From the NCBI RefSeq assembly GCF_014196715.1, contig NZ_JACIEF010000001.1, positions 354,872 through 418,871 of the forward strand: a stretch of DNA of 64,000 nucleotides, read 5' to 3'. This stretch comes from Pedobacter zeae (GTDB taxonomy: Bacteria > Bacteroidota > Bacteroidia > Sphingobacteriales > Sphingobacteriaceae). The notes below the pieces were generated by a model, which had not been told where the DNA came from, did not search any database, and worked only from the letters and a program-made list of their open reading frames with translations. A program made the translations under genes and the position numbers. Positions 34,636-43,139 of this stretch are shown here, in pieces; positions within the stretch are counted from its first letter, which is position 1; each line of letters opens with the position of its first letter.

Positions 34636-35610
34636 TTACCTCGCTATGATAAACTTTTTTACCGTGTTGTATTGTCCTGAATCGGAAGAGATCTTAAAGA
34701 AGTAAATGCCGGGAACGAAAGTAGAGGTGTTGATCTCTAAAGTGTGTTTACCCGTATTCAGGTATTCGTTTACCACAGTTTTAACCAATCGGCCCATTAA
34801 ATCGTAAATCTGGATGTTAAGCTTATCCGGTTCGGGTAAAACCACATCAATAAAAGTTTGCATGGCCGCAGGATTCGGATAATTCTGAGAAACCGTAAAT
34901 TTTAGGAATTTGTCAAAAATAGCCTTGTTAATCGTATCAAAAATCACATAGCTCAATAACCTGTAGCCACGTGCATTTGGATGGAAAGGATCCTGGTATA
35001 AACTAAAATCGCGTCTCATTACCGCATTTACATCAGCTAAATATATTTTATATTCAGTTGCTAATTTTTTATATGCCGTGTTAATGTTCCGGATATTGGT
35101 ATTTACAGCAACATAACTTTTAATCGTTCTGTCATCTACAAACTGAAGTGTACACAAAATCGGGATTAATTTTTGTTTAAGGCTTGCTGTAATTAAAGCC
35201 CTCATATTGGCAACAGTTTCAGCTACACTTCCTTTGCCGGCAGCAATCGAAAGGGCATCATTAATGCCCATATCAATTACAATAAAGCCTGTTCTGTTGG
35301 CTATTGCATTATCAATTCTGAGCAGCCCCTGAAAAGTAGTCTGGCCGCCAATACCGTGGTTGGTAATATCAACGATTTTATTGGTATAACAACTTATAAA
35401 ATTATTTTGTAGCAGGGTTTGAAAACCAAGACCTTTTACGCCCTCAACGGTGCTGGCTCCAAACGTTACAATATTTATACTGTCTTTCGAGTAGTATTGA
35501 GCTGCTTCGGGGCAGCTTACACGGGTTGGACTTGGGGCCTGAGCGAAAGAATACACATGGACAAACAGAAGCAGCAGCAGAGATAAAAATACTTTTGCGC
35601 TAAACTTCAT
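34636..35610 (-). CDS. SGNH-type esterase/lipase with T9SS type A sorting domain
   Basis: A 324-residue secreted hydrolase. After a signal peptide (to about residue 24, FA-QAPS) comes an SGNH/GDSL domain: block I TFGASTVEG with nucleophile S53, block III DMGINDAL with N117, and block V DPFHPNARGY with D207 and H210, so the triad is complete. Residues about 240-324 form a type IX secretion C-terminal sorting domain (SQNYPNPAAM, IQIYDLMGRLV, FVPGIYFFKI, KKFIIAR), which directs export through the outer membrane and surface attachment. SGNH enzymes often deacetylate or de-esterify glycans. Single gene upstream of the PH-domain pair. Confidence 0.94.
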   Translation of the reverse strand: MKFSAKVFLSLLLLLFVHVYSFAQAPSPTRVSCPEAAQYYSKDSINIVTFGASTVEGVKGLGFQTLLQNNFISCYTNKIVDITNHGIGGQTTFQGLLRIDNAIANRTGFIVIDMGINDALSIAAGKGSVAETVANMRALITASLKQKLIPILCTLQFVDDRTIKSYVAVNTNIRNINTAYKKLATEYKIYLADVNAVMRRDFSLYQDPFHPNARGYRLLSYVIFDTINKAIFDKFLKFTVSQNYPNPAAMQTFIDVVLPEPDKLNIQIYDLMGRLVKTVVNEYLNTGKHTLEINTSTFVPGIYFFKISSDSGQYNTVKKFIIAR

Positions 35611-35840
35611 TGTTAAAATTCTTTCTTACAGGATTTAAGGATGTCTGTTAAGGGCGCAATTTACAAAAAAGTAAATATAAATGATACAGTGCTTTTTTCT
35701 TTTTTACATACAATAAACTATTTTTTTGTATTTATTAACAGACGGGTTTAAATTTTAAAACACGCCTGGTGGTAAGACTGATCTTACTACGAGAAAGTTA
35801 TAATTTGCAGCTACTTTTAGGCTGTTTATTTGGTAAAGCC

Positions 35841-35848
35841 TATATTTG
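35841..35848 (+). promoter_or_regulatory. Predicted -7 box of the dipeptidase gene
   Basis: TATATTTG, an exact TAnnTTTG match, ends 17 bp before the preferred ATG at 35866. The -33 region is weak. Its position argues against the ATG-like start further upstream (35830), which would lie ahead of the transcript. Confidence 0.65.
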
Positions 35849-35865
35849 TCCAAATTCATTTTGTT

Positions 35866-37236
35866 ATGCAAGAAATTAAAAAATACGTAGAAACGCACAA
35901 GCAACGTTTTTTAGATGAGCTGTTTGAGTTGTTGCGTTTTCCATCGGTTAGTGCTGATCCGAAATATAAAGGCGATGTTTTAAAAACTGCCGATTATGTT
36001 GCGCAGAAATTAAAGGATGCCGGCGCTGATAATGTTGAGATCTGTCCGACAGCCGGTTACCCGATCGTATATGGCGAAAAAATTATAGATACTGCTTTAC
36101 CAACTGTTTTAGTATATGGCCATTATGATGTTCAGCCTGCTGATCCGTTAGAACTTTGGCACACCCCACCTTTTGAGCCTACTGTACGCGATGGTAAGAT
36201 TTATGCCCGCGGTGCCTGCGATGATAAAGGCCAGTTTTACATGCATGTTAAGGCTTTCGAACTGATGATGCAAACCAATACGCTGGCCTGCAATGTTAAA
36301 TTTATGATCGAAGGCGAAGAAGAGGTAGGTTCAGCAAACCTTGGTATTTTTGTAAAAGACAATGCCGAACGTTTAAAAGCCGATGTGGTTTTAATTTCAG
36401 ATACATCGATGATTAGTATGGAGCATCCATCAATCGAAACCGGTTTACGCGGTTTGGCCTACATGGAAGTGGAAGTGGTAGGACCGAACCGTGATTTGCA
36501 TTCAGGTGTGTACGGTGGGGCAGTAGCTAACCCGGCAACGATTCTTTGCAAAATGATCGCTTCATTACACGATGAAAATAACCACATTACCATTCCTGCT
36601 TTTTACGATAAAGTGGTAGAATTAACAGATGCAGAGAAAAAAGCGCTGAATTCTGCTCCTTACGATGAAGCAGAATATAAAAAGGACCTCGATATAGAAG
36701 AAGTTTGGGGTGAAAAAGGTTATTCTACTTTAGAGCGTACCGGTACCCGCCCAACTTTAGAGGTTAACGGAATATGGAGTGGTTACATTGGCGAAGGTGC
36801 AAAAACAGTACTGCCAAGTAAAGCCAATGCCAAAATTTCGATGCGTTTGGTGCCGAACCAAAACTCAGAAGAAATTGCCGAAATTTTTACCAAACATTTC
36901 GAAAGCATAGCACCTAAAAATGTTAAAGTAAAAGTTACACCACACCATGGTGGCGAGCCCGTGGTAACCCCAACCGACAGTATAGCATACAAGGCCGCTG
37001 AAAAAGCGATTGAAGATAGTTTCGGTAAAACTGCTATCCCAACACGTGGTGGGGGTAGTATTCCGATCGTAGCATTGTTCGAGGATGTTTTGGGTATTAA
37101 ATCGGTACTTTTCGGTTTCGGTTTAGACAGTGATGCCTTACATTCTCCAAACGAGAAATACGATATTTACAATTATTATAAAGGAATCGAAACATTGCCT
37201 TTATTCCATAAATATTTCGCAGAATTAAGTAAATAA
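35866..37236 (+). CDS. M20 family dipeptidase
   Basis: A 456-residue cytosolic metallopeptidase of the M20/M25/M40 group (PepV/CNDP-like dipeptidase). Metal-site segments are YGHYDVQPADP (first His and catalytic Asp), RGACDDKGQFYMH (bridging Asp), IEGEEEVGS (Glu-Glu pair, general base and ligand), LISDTSM (Asp) and the final His in LHSPNEKYDI. The dimerisation lid lies between about 205 and 330. It cleaves dipeptides, a step in peptide use that fits the many exported peptidases in this window. The start at ATG 35866 is preferred because it follows the predicted promoter and gives the normal N-terminus; a 12-codon upstream extension is unlikely. Confidence 0.95.
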   Translation: MQEIKKYVETHKQRFLDELFELLRFPSVSADPKYKGDVLKTADYVAQKLKDAGADNVEICPTAGYPIVYGEKIIDTALPTVLVYGHYDVQPADPLELWHTPPFEPTVRDGKIYARGACDDKGQFYMHVKAFELMMQTNTLACNVKFMIEGEEEVGSANLGIFVKDNAERLKADVVLISDTSMISMEHPSIETGLRGLAYMEVEVVGPNRDLHSGVYGGAVANPATILCKMIASLHDENNHITIPAFYDKVVELTDAEKKALNSAPYDEAEYKKDLDIEEVWGEKGYSTLERTGTRPTLEVNGIWSGYIGEGAKTVLPSKANAKISMRLVPNQNSEEIAEIFTKHFESIAPKNVKVKVTPHHGGEPVVTPTDSIAYKAAEKAIEDSFGKTAIPTRGGGSIPIVALFEDVLGIKSVLFGFGLDSDALHSPNEKYDIYNYYKGIETLPLFHKYFAELSK

Positions 37237-37292
37237 GCTTAATCGCATCAGCCTGAACAACCGATTTTTCAGTCTGAGCGGAGTCAAAGACC

Positions 37293-37330
37293 ATCCCTGC
37301 CTATTTTTTTAATAAGCAGGGATTTTTTTT
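37293..37330 (+). terminator. Intrinsic terminator after the dipeptidase gene
   Basis: ATCCCTGC (37293..37300) pairs with GCAGGGAT (37316..37323), followed by a run of eight T. It directly abuts the first tandem unit. Confidence 0.9.
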
Positions 37331-37664
37331 GAAAATGAGCGGCCTGTATTCCATAGGTGCTTTCGTCCCGCCATTCGCTTATAGTCCTCATTTCGTTTCT
37401 CTCCATTCCGGGCTATTTAGCTTTGTCGGGTTTATTTAATAGCGGTTCGTTCTTCGATGCAAGGCCTGTTATGGCAACCAGGTTATAAAGCTTAAACAGT
37501 ATTGCCAGCCTGGCCACCTAAACCTGATCGAAATGTAAAACCCGCAGGCCGAAACATGAGGACGAGGATTTGAAACGAAGAGCAGGGCTTTCCACAAGTT
37601 AAGCGTTACAGGTTTTGCTTTCCAAAACGATATCAATATCAATTGTTACCTGAGGTATTTTTTT
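37331..37664. repeat. Tandem intergenic unit 1 of 3 (about 334 bp)
   Basis: Begins GAAAATGAGCGGCCTGTATT. The first 115 bp are identical in unit 2 and nearly so in unit 3; the second half (CCTAAACCTGATCG, AAAACCCGCAGGCC, GAAACGAAGAGCAGGGC, TTTTGCTTTCCAAAACGATATC) is close in unit 2. The head read on the minus strand resembles the tail read on the plus strand (both contain AAACCCG and GAAACGAA), so a unit looks like two related elements facing each other. No reading frame is conserved. Confidence 0.9.
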
Positions 37665-37993
37665 GAAAATGAGCGGCCTGTATTCCATAGGTGCTTTCGT
37701 CCCGCCATTCGCTTATAGTCCTCATTTCGTTTCTCTCCATTCCGGGCTATTTAGCTTTGTCGGGTTTATTTAACCGCGGTTTGTTCTTCGAAGCAAGGCT
37801 TGTTATGGCACCAGGTTATAAAACTTAAATAGTATTGCCAGCCTGGCCAGCTAAACCTGGTCGGAGTGTAAAACCCGCAGGCCGAAACATGAGGACGAGG
37901 ATTTGAAACGAAGAGCGGGGCTTTCCCCAAAGCTAAGGATTACAGGTTTTGCTTTCCAAAACGATATCAATTGTTACCTCGGGTAATTTTTTT
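37665..37993. repeat. Tandem intergenic unit 2 of 3 (about 329 bp)
   Basis: Same order as unit 1 with scattered substitutions and a 5-bp net shortening near the end. The distance from unit 1 start to unit 2 start is 334 bp, and to unit 3 a further 329 bp. Confidence 0.9.
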
Positions 37994-38285
37994 GAAAATG
38001 AACGGCCTGTATTCCATAGGTGCTTTCGTCCCGCCATTCGCTTATAGTCCTCATTTCGTTTCTCTCCATTCCGGGCTATTTAGCTTTGTCGGGTTTATTT
38101 AATAGCGGTTCGTTCTTATAGGCAAGGCTTGTTCCTGGCATTTGCTTTAAAACGTTAATAACATTGCTATCTCTGCTACCTAAACCCGATCTGAGTGGAG
38201 CTCCCGATTCTTCATCGGAGCAGGAACGGGAGCGGGGCTGTCGAAACCGATAAAGCACTACAACTGCTTTCCAAAAACAATTTTA
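37994..38285. repeat. Tandem intergenic unit 3 of 3 (diverged tail)
   Basis: The first 115 bp match units 1 and 2 with a single change (GAACGG for GAGCGG). After about 38125 it diverges and its tail (CCTAAACCCGATCTGAGTGG, GAGCTCCCGATT, CTGCTTTCCAAAA) resembles the dispersed copies near 59.0 and 60.4 kb instead. From 38286 to the GH43 start at 38445 nothing further is recognised. Confidence 0.85.
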
Positions 38286-38444
38286 AGTTTGAAACTCAGC
38301 ATTCTTCGCTTTCTCTTAGCACGCTTTGCAGTTAAATTTGCCCGATTTTATCTATGGCCAAACTTAGTGTGCTCTGTGCACCGTCTCTGTTTCCTCGGTG
38401 GTTAATTAATTTTTAAACCACAGATTTTTTTCTAACTTGTACCC

Positions 38445-39425
38445 ATGAAATATTTATTTACATCTCTTTTACTTTTATCCGGCATCACTTCTTTTGCTCA
38501 AGATACTAAAACGATTAAGCAGTCTGGAAACCCTATTTTTCAAGGTTGGTATGCCGATCCTGACGCCGCTATTTTTAACTCAAAATACTGGGTTTACCCA
38601 ACCTATTCGGCAAAGTACCGGGAACAGGTATTTTTAGATGCCTTTTCGTCTGACGATTTGGTGAAATGGGAAAAGCATCCCCGTATTTTAGATACCGCCG
38701 CGATAAAATGGGCCAATAAAGCGATGTGGGCACCCGCAATAGTGCAAAAAGACAAAAAATACTATTTGTTTTTCGGCGCTAACGATATTCAGAATGATCA
38801 AGAAATCGGTGGGATTGGAGTGGCAGTGGCCGATAAGCCTGAGGGACCTTATAAAGATCATTTAGGTAAACCTTTGGTTGATAAATTCTACAATGGTGCA
38901 CAACCTATTGATCAGTTTGTGTTTAAAGATAAAGATGGACAGTATTATTTAATTTATGGTGGATGGAAACATTGCAACATTGCCAAACTGAACAAAGATT
39001 TTAGTGGGTTTTTACCTTTTGAAGATGGTACAACCTTTAAAGAAATTACGCCCGATAATTATGTTGAAGGACCTTATATGTTTATCAGGAACGGTAAATA
39101 TTATTTCATGTGGAGCGAGGGTGGTTGGACCGGTCCTGATTATTCTGTAGCCTATGCCATCGGAGATTCGCCTTTCGGGCCATTTAAACGTGTGGGCAAA
39201 ATCTTAAAACAAGATCCGGCCATAGCAACCGGGGCAGGGCATCATTCGGTAATTATCAATGAGAAAAAAGGTGCCTATTATATTGTATATCACCGCAGGC
39301 CATTAAGCGAAACCGATGGCAACCACCGTGTTACCTGTATCGATGAAATGAAATTCGATGCAGATGGTATGATTTTGCCTGTAAAAATTACCAATGAAGG
39401 TGTTAAAGCCCAAAAAGTGAAATAG
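38445..39425 (+). CDS. Glycoside hydrolase family 43
   Basis: A 326-residue exported five-bladed propeller glycosidase. The signal peptide ends at SFA-Q (residue 19). GH43 catalytic residues are visible: base D38 in GWYADPDAAIF, the pKa-modulating D156 in GAQPIDQFVF, and acid E208 in YVEGPYMF. MWAPAIVQKDKKYYLFF and GAGHHSVIINE are also family-typical. GH43 enzymes are arabinofuranosidases, xylosidases or galactosidases of plant polysaccharides; the exact substrate is not readable. It stands alone, not in a PUL with SusC/D genes, behind a 1.2-kb repeat-rich spacer, and ends at a bidirectional terminator. Confidence 0.94.
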   Translation: MKYLFTSLLLLSGITSFAQDTKTIKQSGNPIFQGWYADPDAAIFNSKYWVYPTYSAKYREQVFLDAFSSDDLVKWEKHPRILDTAAIKWANKAMWAPAIVQKDKKYYLFFGANDIQNDQEIGGIGVAVADKPEGPYKDHLGKPLVDKFYNGAQPIDQFVFKDKDGQYYLIYGGWKHCNIAKLNKDFSGFLPFEDGTTFKEITPDNYVEGPYMFIRNGKYYFMWSEGGWTGPDYSVAYAIGDSPFGPFKRVGKILKQDPAIATGAGHHSVIINEKKGAYYIVYHRRPLSETDGNHRVTCIDEMKFDADGMILPVKITNEGVKAQKVK

Positions 39426-39447
39426 TTTGCCTTTTTAACTCATATTT

Positions 39448-39483
39448 TTAGTTTACAGTGGGGAGGTTTCCACTGTAAACTAA
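39448..39483. terminator. Bidirectional terminator between GH43 and the MFS gene
   Basis: A perfect 14-bp stem (39448..39461 with 39470..39483; core GTTTACAGTGG) with an 8-nt loop. Its right arm includes the stop codon of the convergent MFS gene. Confidence 0.85.
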
Positions 39484-40703
39484 TTTGTTTTCAATACAGG
39501 CTGCTGACGTTTATTCAACACGCTAAAGCCATAGGCGCAAAGCAAAAGGATACATGCCAATCCAAACCAAAGCCAGTTATAACCCAATTGTTTGGCAATT
39601 AAAAAACCAAAATACGGCCCGATAACCTGTGCGCACGACCAACTCAAAGTATAACCTGCTGCATATAATCCCCTGTTATGGGCATTACTGCGGCTGATAA
39701 CAATGGTATTTATAAATGGTAATACAAACATTTCGCCTATTGTAAAAGTTACAATGGTTAATGCGGCTGATACGACATGAAAAATAACCGGTGCACTTAA
39801 CAACAGGTAAGAAACAGAAAAGAAAATTGCACCGATGATGATAAAAAACATAGGCGACTTTTTCTTTTCAATTTTATTGATCATAATCATTTCGAAGAGC
39901 GCGATTATTGCGCCGTTTAAGCCGATAATAATACCGATGGCAAATTCGTTGATATGCCATTCTTCTTTAAAAAATACGGGCACAACCCTAAACATCAGAA
40001 AAGCACAGGTAATAAAGAGGGTGGTTAAAAGAATAAATCTTACATAAAAACCATCTTCCCATGGTTTTAAAATAACCATGTTATTGCGGGTTTCTTTCGC
40101 TTTTTTGATAAAATCCTTCACTTTAGGCAGCAAAAACAGAATAGAAAGTCCAACCAGGATACTTACAGAACCTTCTACAATAAACAATAGCTTATAGTTG
40201 ATGGAGGCAATAATCCCAGCCATACTAATCCCCGCCGACCAACCTATATTTACCGCCAGCCGGTTAAGCGAATAGGATCGGGTAATGGTATTTTCTTTTG
40301 CATAATGGGCCACAGCAGTGAAATTTGCCGGTCTGAAAGCTTCAGAAAAAAAGCTGATTACGACTGCCAATACACAAAGGGTAGAAAAATGGGTAATGGT
40401 AGAAAATAAGATGAACAACAATCCCCCGATAATGGATGAAAGAATCTGTACCGGCCTGAACCCAATCATGTCTGTTAGTTTTCCTCCGGTTGCAGAGCCT
40501 AAAATAGAACCCACACCAAATAAGGTGATGATTAAACCTGCATCCATTTCCGACCGGTGCAGGCTTTGGGTAACGTATAAGCCCATAAATGGAACGGCCA
40601 TGCTGCCACACCTGTTAAACATCATTACGATGCTTAATAACCAGGTTTCGCGACTGAGGCCGCTAAAAGATGCTTTATAAGTATTAAAAATGAGTTTGAA
40701 CAT
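39480..40703 (-). CDS. Major facilitator superfamily transporter
   Basis: A 407-residue inner-membrane protein with about 12 membrane helices. The MFS motif A is GGKLTDMIGFRPV in the loop after helix 2, and GVGSILGSATGG precedes it; a central hydrophilic loop (KVKDFIKKAKETRNN) separates the halves. It is most like drug or metabolite exporters of the DHA1/YfcJ kind, but the substrate is not determinable. Convergent with GH43; divergent from the lysozyme gene by about 140 bp. No regulator is adjacent. Confidence 0.93.
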   Translation of the reverse strand: MFKLIFNTYKASFSGLSRETWLLSIVMMFNRCGSMAVPFMGLYVTQSLHRSEMDAGLIITLFGVGSILGSATGGKLTDMIGFRPVQILSSIIGGLLFILFSTITHFSTLCVLAVVISFFSEAFRPANFTAVAHYAKENTITRSYSLNRLAVNIGWSAGISMAGIIASINYKLLFIVEGSVSILVGLSILFLLPKVKDFIKKAKETRNNMVILKPWEDGFYVRFILLTTLFITCAFLMFRVVPVFFKEEWHINEFAIGIIIGLNGAIIALFEMIMINKIEKKKSPMFFIIIGAIFFSVSYLLLSAPVIFHVVSAALTIVTFTIGEMFVLPFINTIVISRSNAHNRGLYAAGYTLSWSCAQVIGPYFGFLIAKQLGYNWLWFGLACILLLCAYGFSVLNKRQQPVLKTN

Positions 40704-40842
40704 GGTAATTCCGGATGTTGTAAAAATACCAAAAGCGAGGTATTAATTAATCATCTGAATTCCATATCCTGTATTAAACTAAAAAAGTTGTGCAAAAAAA
40801 TATCCCGTAAATTTTACAAATTTGCATCCGGAAACCGATCAA

Positions 40843-41739
40843 ATGCCCCCAGAGAAAAGAACCCCAATCAATAAAGGCCCTGTTGCCAGGAAGCCTGCTG
40901 CTAAAAAAACTGTAACCAGAAAATCTACGTCAGGTAGAAAAAAGAAAGCGGTGCTTTCGGTTCAGCTTAAATTGGTAATAGCAGGTTTATTATTGATTTT
41001 ACTTTCTCCCTTTTATTATGGCTATGTATTACAAGGTTTTGTGGCAACCTGGAGCTGGGTTAGAGATTGGGGACAAGATCCGAATTACAGAACTTATGAA
41101 AGTTTTAACATCAGGATCCCAAAAAAATATACCGTTCACGGGATTGATGTTTCTTACTATCAGGGTAAAATAAACTGGCAAAAAGTAAAAGAAATGAAGG
41201 AGGATGAGGTGAGTATTCGCTTTGCCTTTATCAAAGCAACGGAAGGCTTAATGTTGGTTGACCCCTATTTTCAGCGTAACTGGCGCGAAGCCCCAAAAGC
41301 AGGCATAATTTGTGGTGCGTATCATTTTTTCAGGCCAAAAAAGGATGGCAAAACGCAGGCTAAATTTTTCTTGCAAGTGGTAAATATCGAGAAAGGCGAT
41401 TTGCCACCTGTAGTAGATATTGAATCTTTAGACGGCGTTTCACCGCTAAAAATGAGGGCCGAACTTTCTGATTTCCTCAATTACATCGAAATGAAAACAA
41501 AAGTAAGACCGATTGTTTACACCGGGCTTAAATTTTATGATGATTACCTGGCGGGTTATTTTGACGATTATCCCTTATGGATTGCCCATTATTATCAGCC
41601 AAAGTTAAGGATGGACAAAAGTCGATGGAAATTTTGGCAGCATTCTGATAAAGCCAAAATTAACGGAATCGGTCACGTGGTCGATTTTAATGCTTTTAAC
41701 GGCGATAGCCTGGCGCTTGATAGGTTATTGGTTCACTAG
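40843..41739 (+). CDS. GH25 lysozyme-like muramidase, membrane-anchored
   Basis: A 298-residue protein with an unusual N-terminus: about 40 residues rich in Lys, Arg and Pro, then one membrane helix (about 41-63), then a GH25 domain from residue 97. Catalytic residues are visible: D102 in VHGIDVSYYQG, and D192 and E194 in PPVVDIESLDG; FAFIKATEG and GAYHFFRP are family-typical. It should hydrolyse the MurNAc-GlcNAc bond of peptidoglycan from the periplasmic face of the inner membrane. The frame extends 7 codons upstream to a TTG; the ATG at 40843 is preferred. A peptidoglycan-dipeptide epimerase gene lies 170 bp downstream on the other strand. Confidence 0.93.
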   Translation: MPPEKRTPINKGPVARKPAAKKTVTRKSTSGRKKKAVLSVQLKLVIAGLLLILLSPFYYGYVLQGFVATWSWVRDWGQDPNYRTYESFNIRIPKKYTVHGIDVSYYQGKINWQKVKEMKEDEVSIRFAFIKATEGLMLVDPYFQRNWREAPKAGIICGAYHFFRPKKDGKTQAKFFLQVVNIEKGDLPPVVDIESLDGVSPLKMRAELSDFLNYIEMKTKVRPIVYTGLKFYDDYLAGYFDDYPLWIAHYYQPKLRMDKSRWKFWQHSDKAKINGIGHVVDFNAFNGDSLALDRLLVH

Positions 41740-41909
41740 TCGTTAGTTTGTGGGTTAACTGGTTAATTGTTTAAATCAATCGGTTAAGCGACTCCAAGCG
41801 CCAAACGCTCAACTCCAAACTATCATGCTAAACCATAAACGCTAAACTACGTTATGTAATGGGCGCCATACCTGAAAACTAATAAACCATTGACTATTGA
41901 ACAACTGAA

Positions 41910-43007
41910 CTAAATAGTCCAGCTTTCACATTCTGCTAAGAAAAATTCATCGGCTTCAGCACCAATACCAATTTCTTCGGGAACATCAAGAAAGTAGCCG
42001 TTGTAGGTAAGGCCACCAACAACCGGATCAACCAGGTGCCCCAATAGTGCGGTATCTAAGTCAAAAAATTCTACATTCGGACTCGCATAAGCAAAATGCA
42101 GGTTGGCACTTAAAGCAATCCTGGTTTCGAGCATGCTGCCAATCATACATTTCACACCCCGTTGTAAGGCTTCTTCATGGATTTTTTGCGCCTCTAAAAT
42201 ACCTCCGGATTTTGAAAATTTAATGTTCAGGTAAGTGGTTGACTGGCTATTGATCAGTTTCCGGGCGTCGTGGTGATTGTAGCAGCTTTCATCAGCCATT
42301 AATTTAATTGGCGAATTAAGGTTCAGTTCGGGTAATTTATCATCGTACCAGGTGCGCATGGGTTGTTCGCAAAACTCGATATTATATTTTTCCAATTCAC
42401 CTAAAGCGAATAAAGCATCATCAAAACTCCAGCCCTGGTTGGCATCCAGGCGTAAAATCAAATCTTCACCTACGGCCTCACGGATATGTTTTACCCTTTC
42501 TATATCATCATGTACTTTTTTGCCCAGCTTAATTTTTAAAATCCGGCAGCCCTGGCTTTTATATTTTAAAGCTGTAGCGGCCATTCCCTCTGGTGTATCT
42601 ATACCGATCGTCATATCGGTTTCTATAATACGTTTAGTTCCACCGAGGAATTTATAAAGTGGTAAGCCTGCATTTTTGGCAGCAAGATCAAATAAAGCCA
42701 TATCGAAAGCACTTTTAATGGTGCTGTTGTGATCAGCATAGCCCAGCAGGTCGTTCATCCGCTCCGGAATATCTAAGGGATCTTTACCTTTTAAAATGGC
42801 GGCAAAGTCTTTGGCCATGGCAATGCAGGTTTCCTGTGTTTCGCCTACAATCATCGGAAATGCCGAGCATTCGCCAATACCATGAATGCCGGTATCGGTG
42901 TAAATGCGTACCAATACATTTTGTGCAAAATGCATGGTTCCGGTGGCAATCACAAAAGGTTCCATGGGGATGCTGAAGCGGTATATTTCGGTATGGGTAA
43001 TTTTCAT
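41910..43007 (-). CDS. Dipeptide epimerase (L-Ala-D/L-Glu epimerase type)
   Basis: A 365-residue enolase-superfamily enzyme of the muconate lactonising subgroup. Catalytic lysines are K158-x-K160 (RILKIKLGKK) and a second in NIKFSKSGG near 263; metal ligands are D188 (LRLDANQGW), E214 (FCEQPM) and D239 (MADESCY). The DAN and ADES words and the SGG after the second lysine are typical of L-Ala-D/L-Glu epimerases, which recycle murein dipeptides; other dipeptide specificities occur in Bacteroidota. Its placement next to a lysozyme gene and an M20 dipeptidase supports a role in cell-wall peptide use. Confidence 0.92.
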   Translation of the reverse strand: MKITHTEIYRFSIPMEPFVIATGTMHFAQNVLVRIYTDTGIHGIGECSAFPMIVGETQETCIAMAKDFAAILKGKDPLDIPERMNDLLGYADHNSTIKSAFDMALFDLAAKNAGLPLYKFLGGTKRIIETDMTIGIDTPEGMAATALKYKSQGCRILKIKLGKKVHDDIERVKHIREAVGEDLILRLDANQGWSFDDALFALGELEKYNIEFCEQPMRTWYDDKLPELNLNSPIKLMADESCYNHHDARKLINSQSTTYLNIKFSKSGGILEAQKIHEEALQRGVKCMIGSMLETRIALSANLHFAYASPNVEFFDLDTALLGHLVDPVVGGLTYNGYFLDVPEEIGIGAEADEFFLAECESWTI

Positions 43008-43139
43008 TTTTTTTTAAGGCTGGATTTCAGACTAAAGTATAAAAACAAAAACTAAATAGGAACAGGTTTGTAGAATATTAATAGATTTACGCCTCAAATT
43101 AAAATTCCACTTTCTTTCTTACCTTTTACAAGCCATGCC

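Noticed and set aside
37097..38258. Short minus frames in and beside the tandem units, and the idea of a CRISPR array
   Set aside because: Frames are not maintained between units; units are about 330 bp with no short spacer-repeat alternation, so this is not CRISPR.
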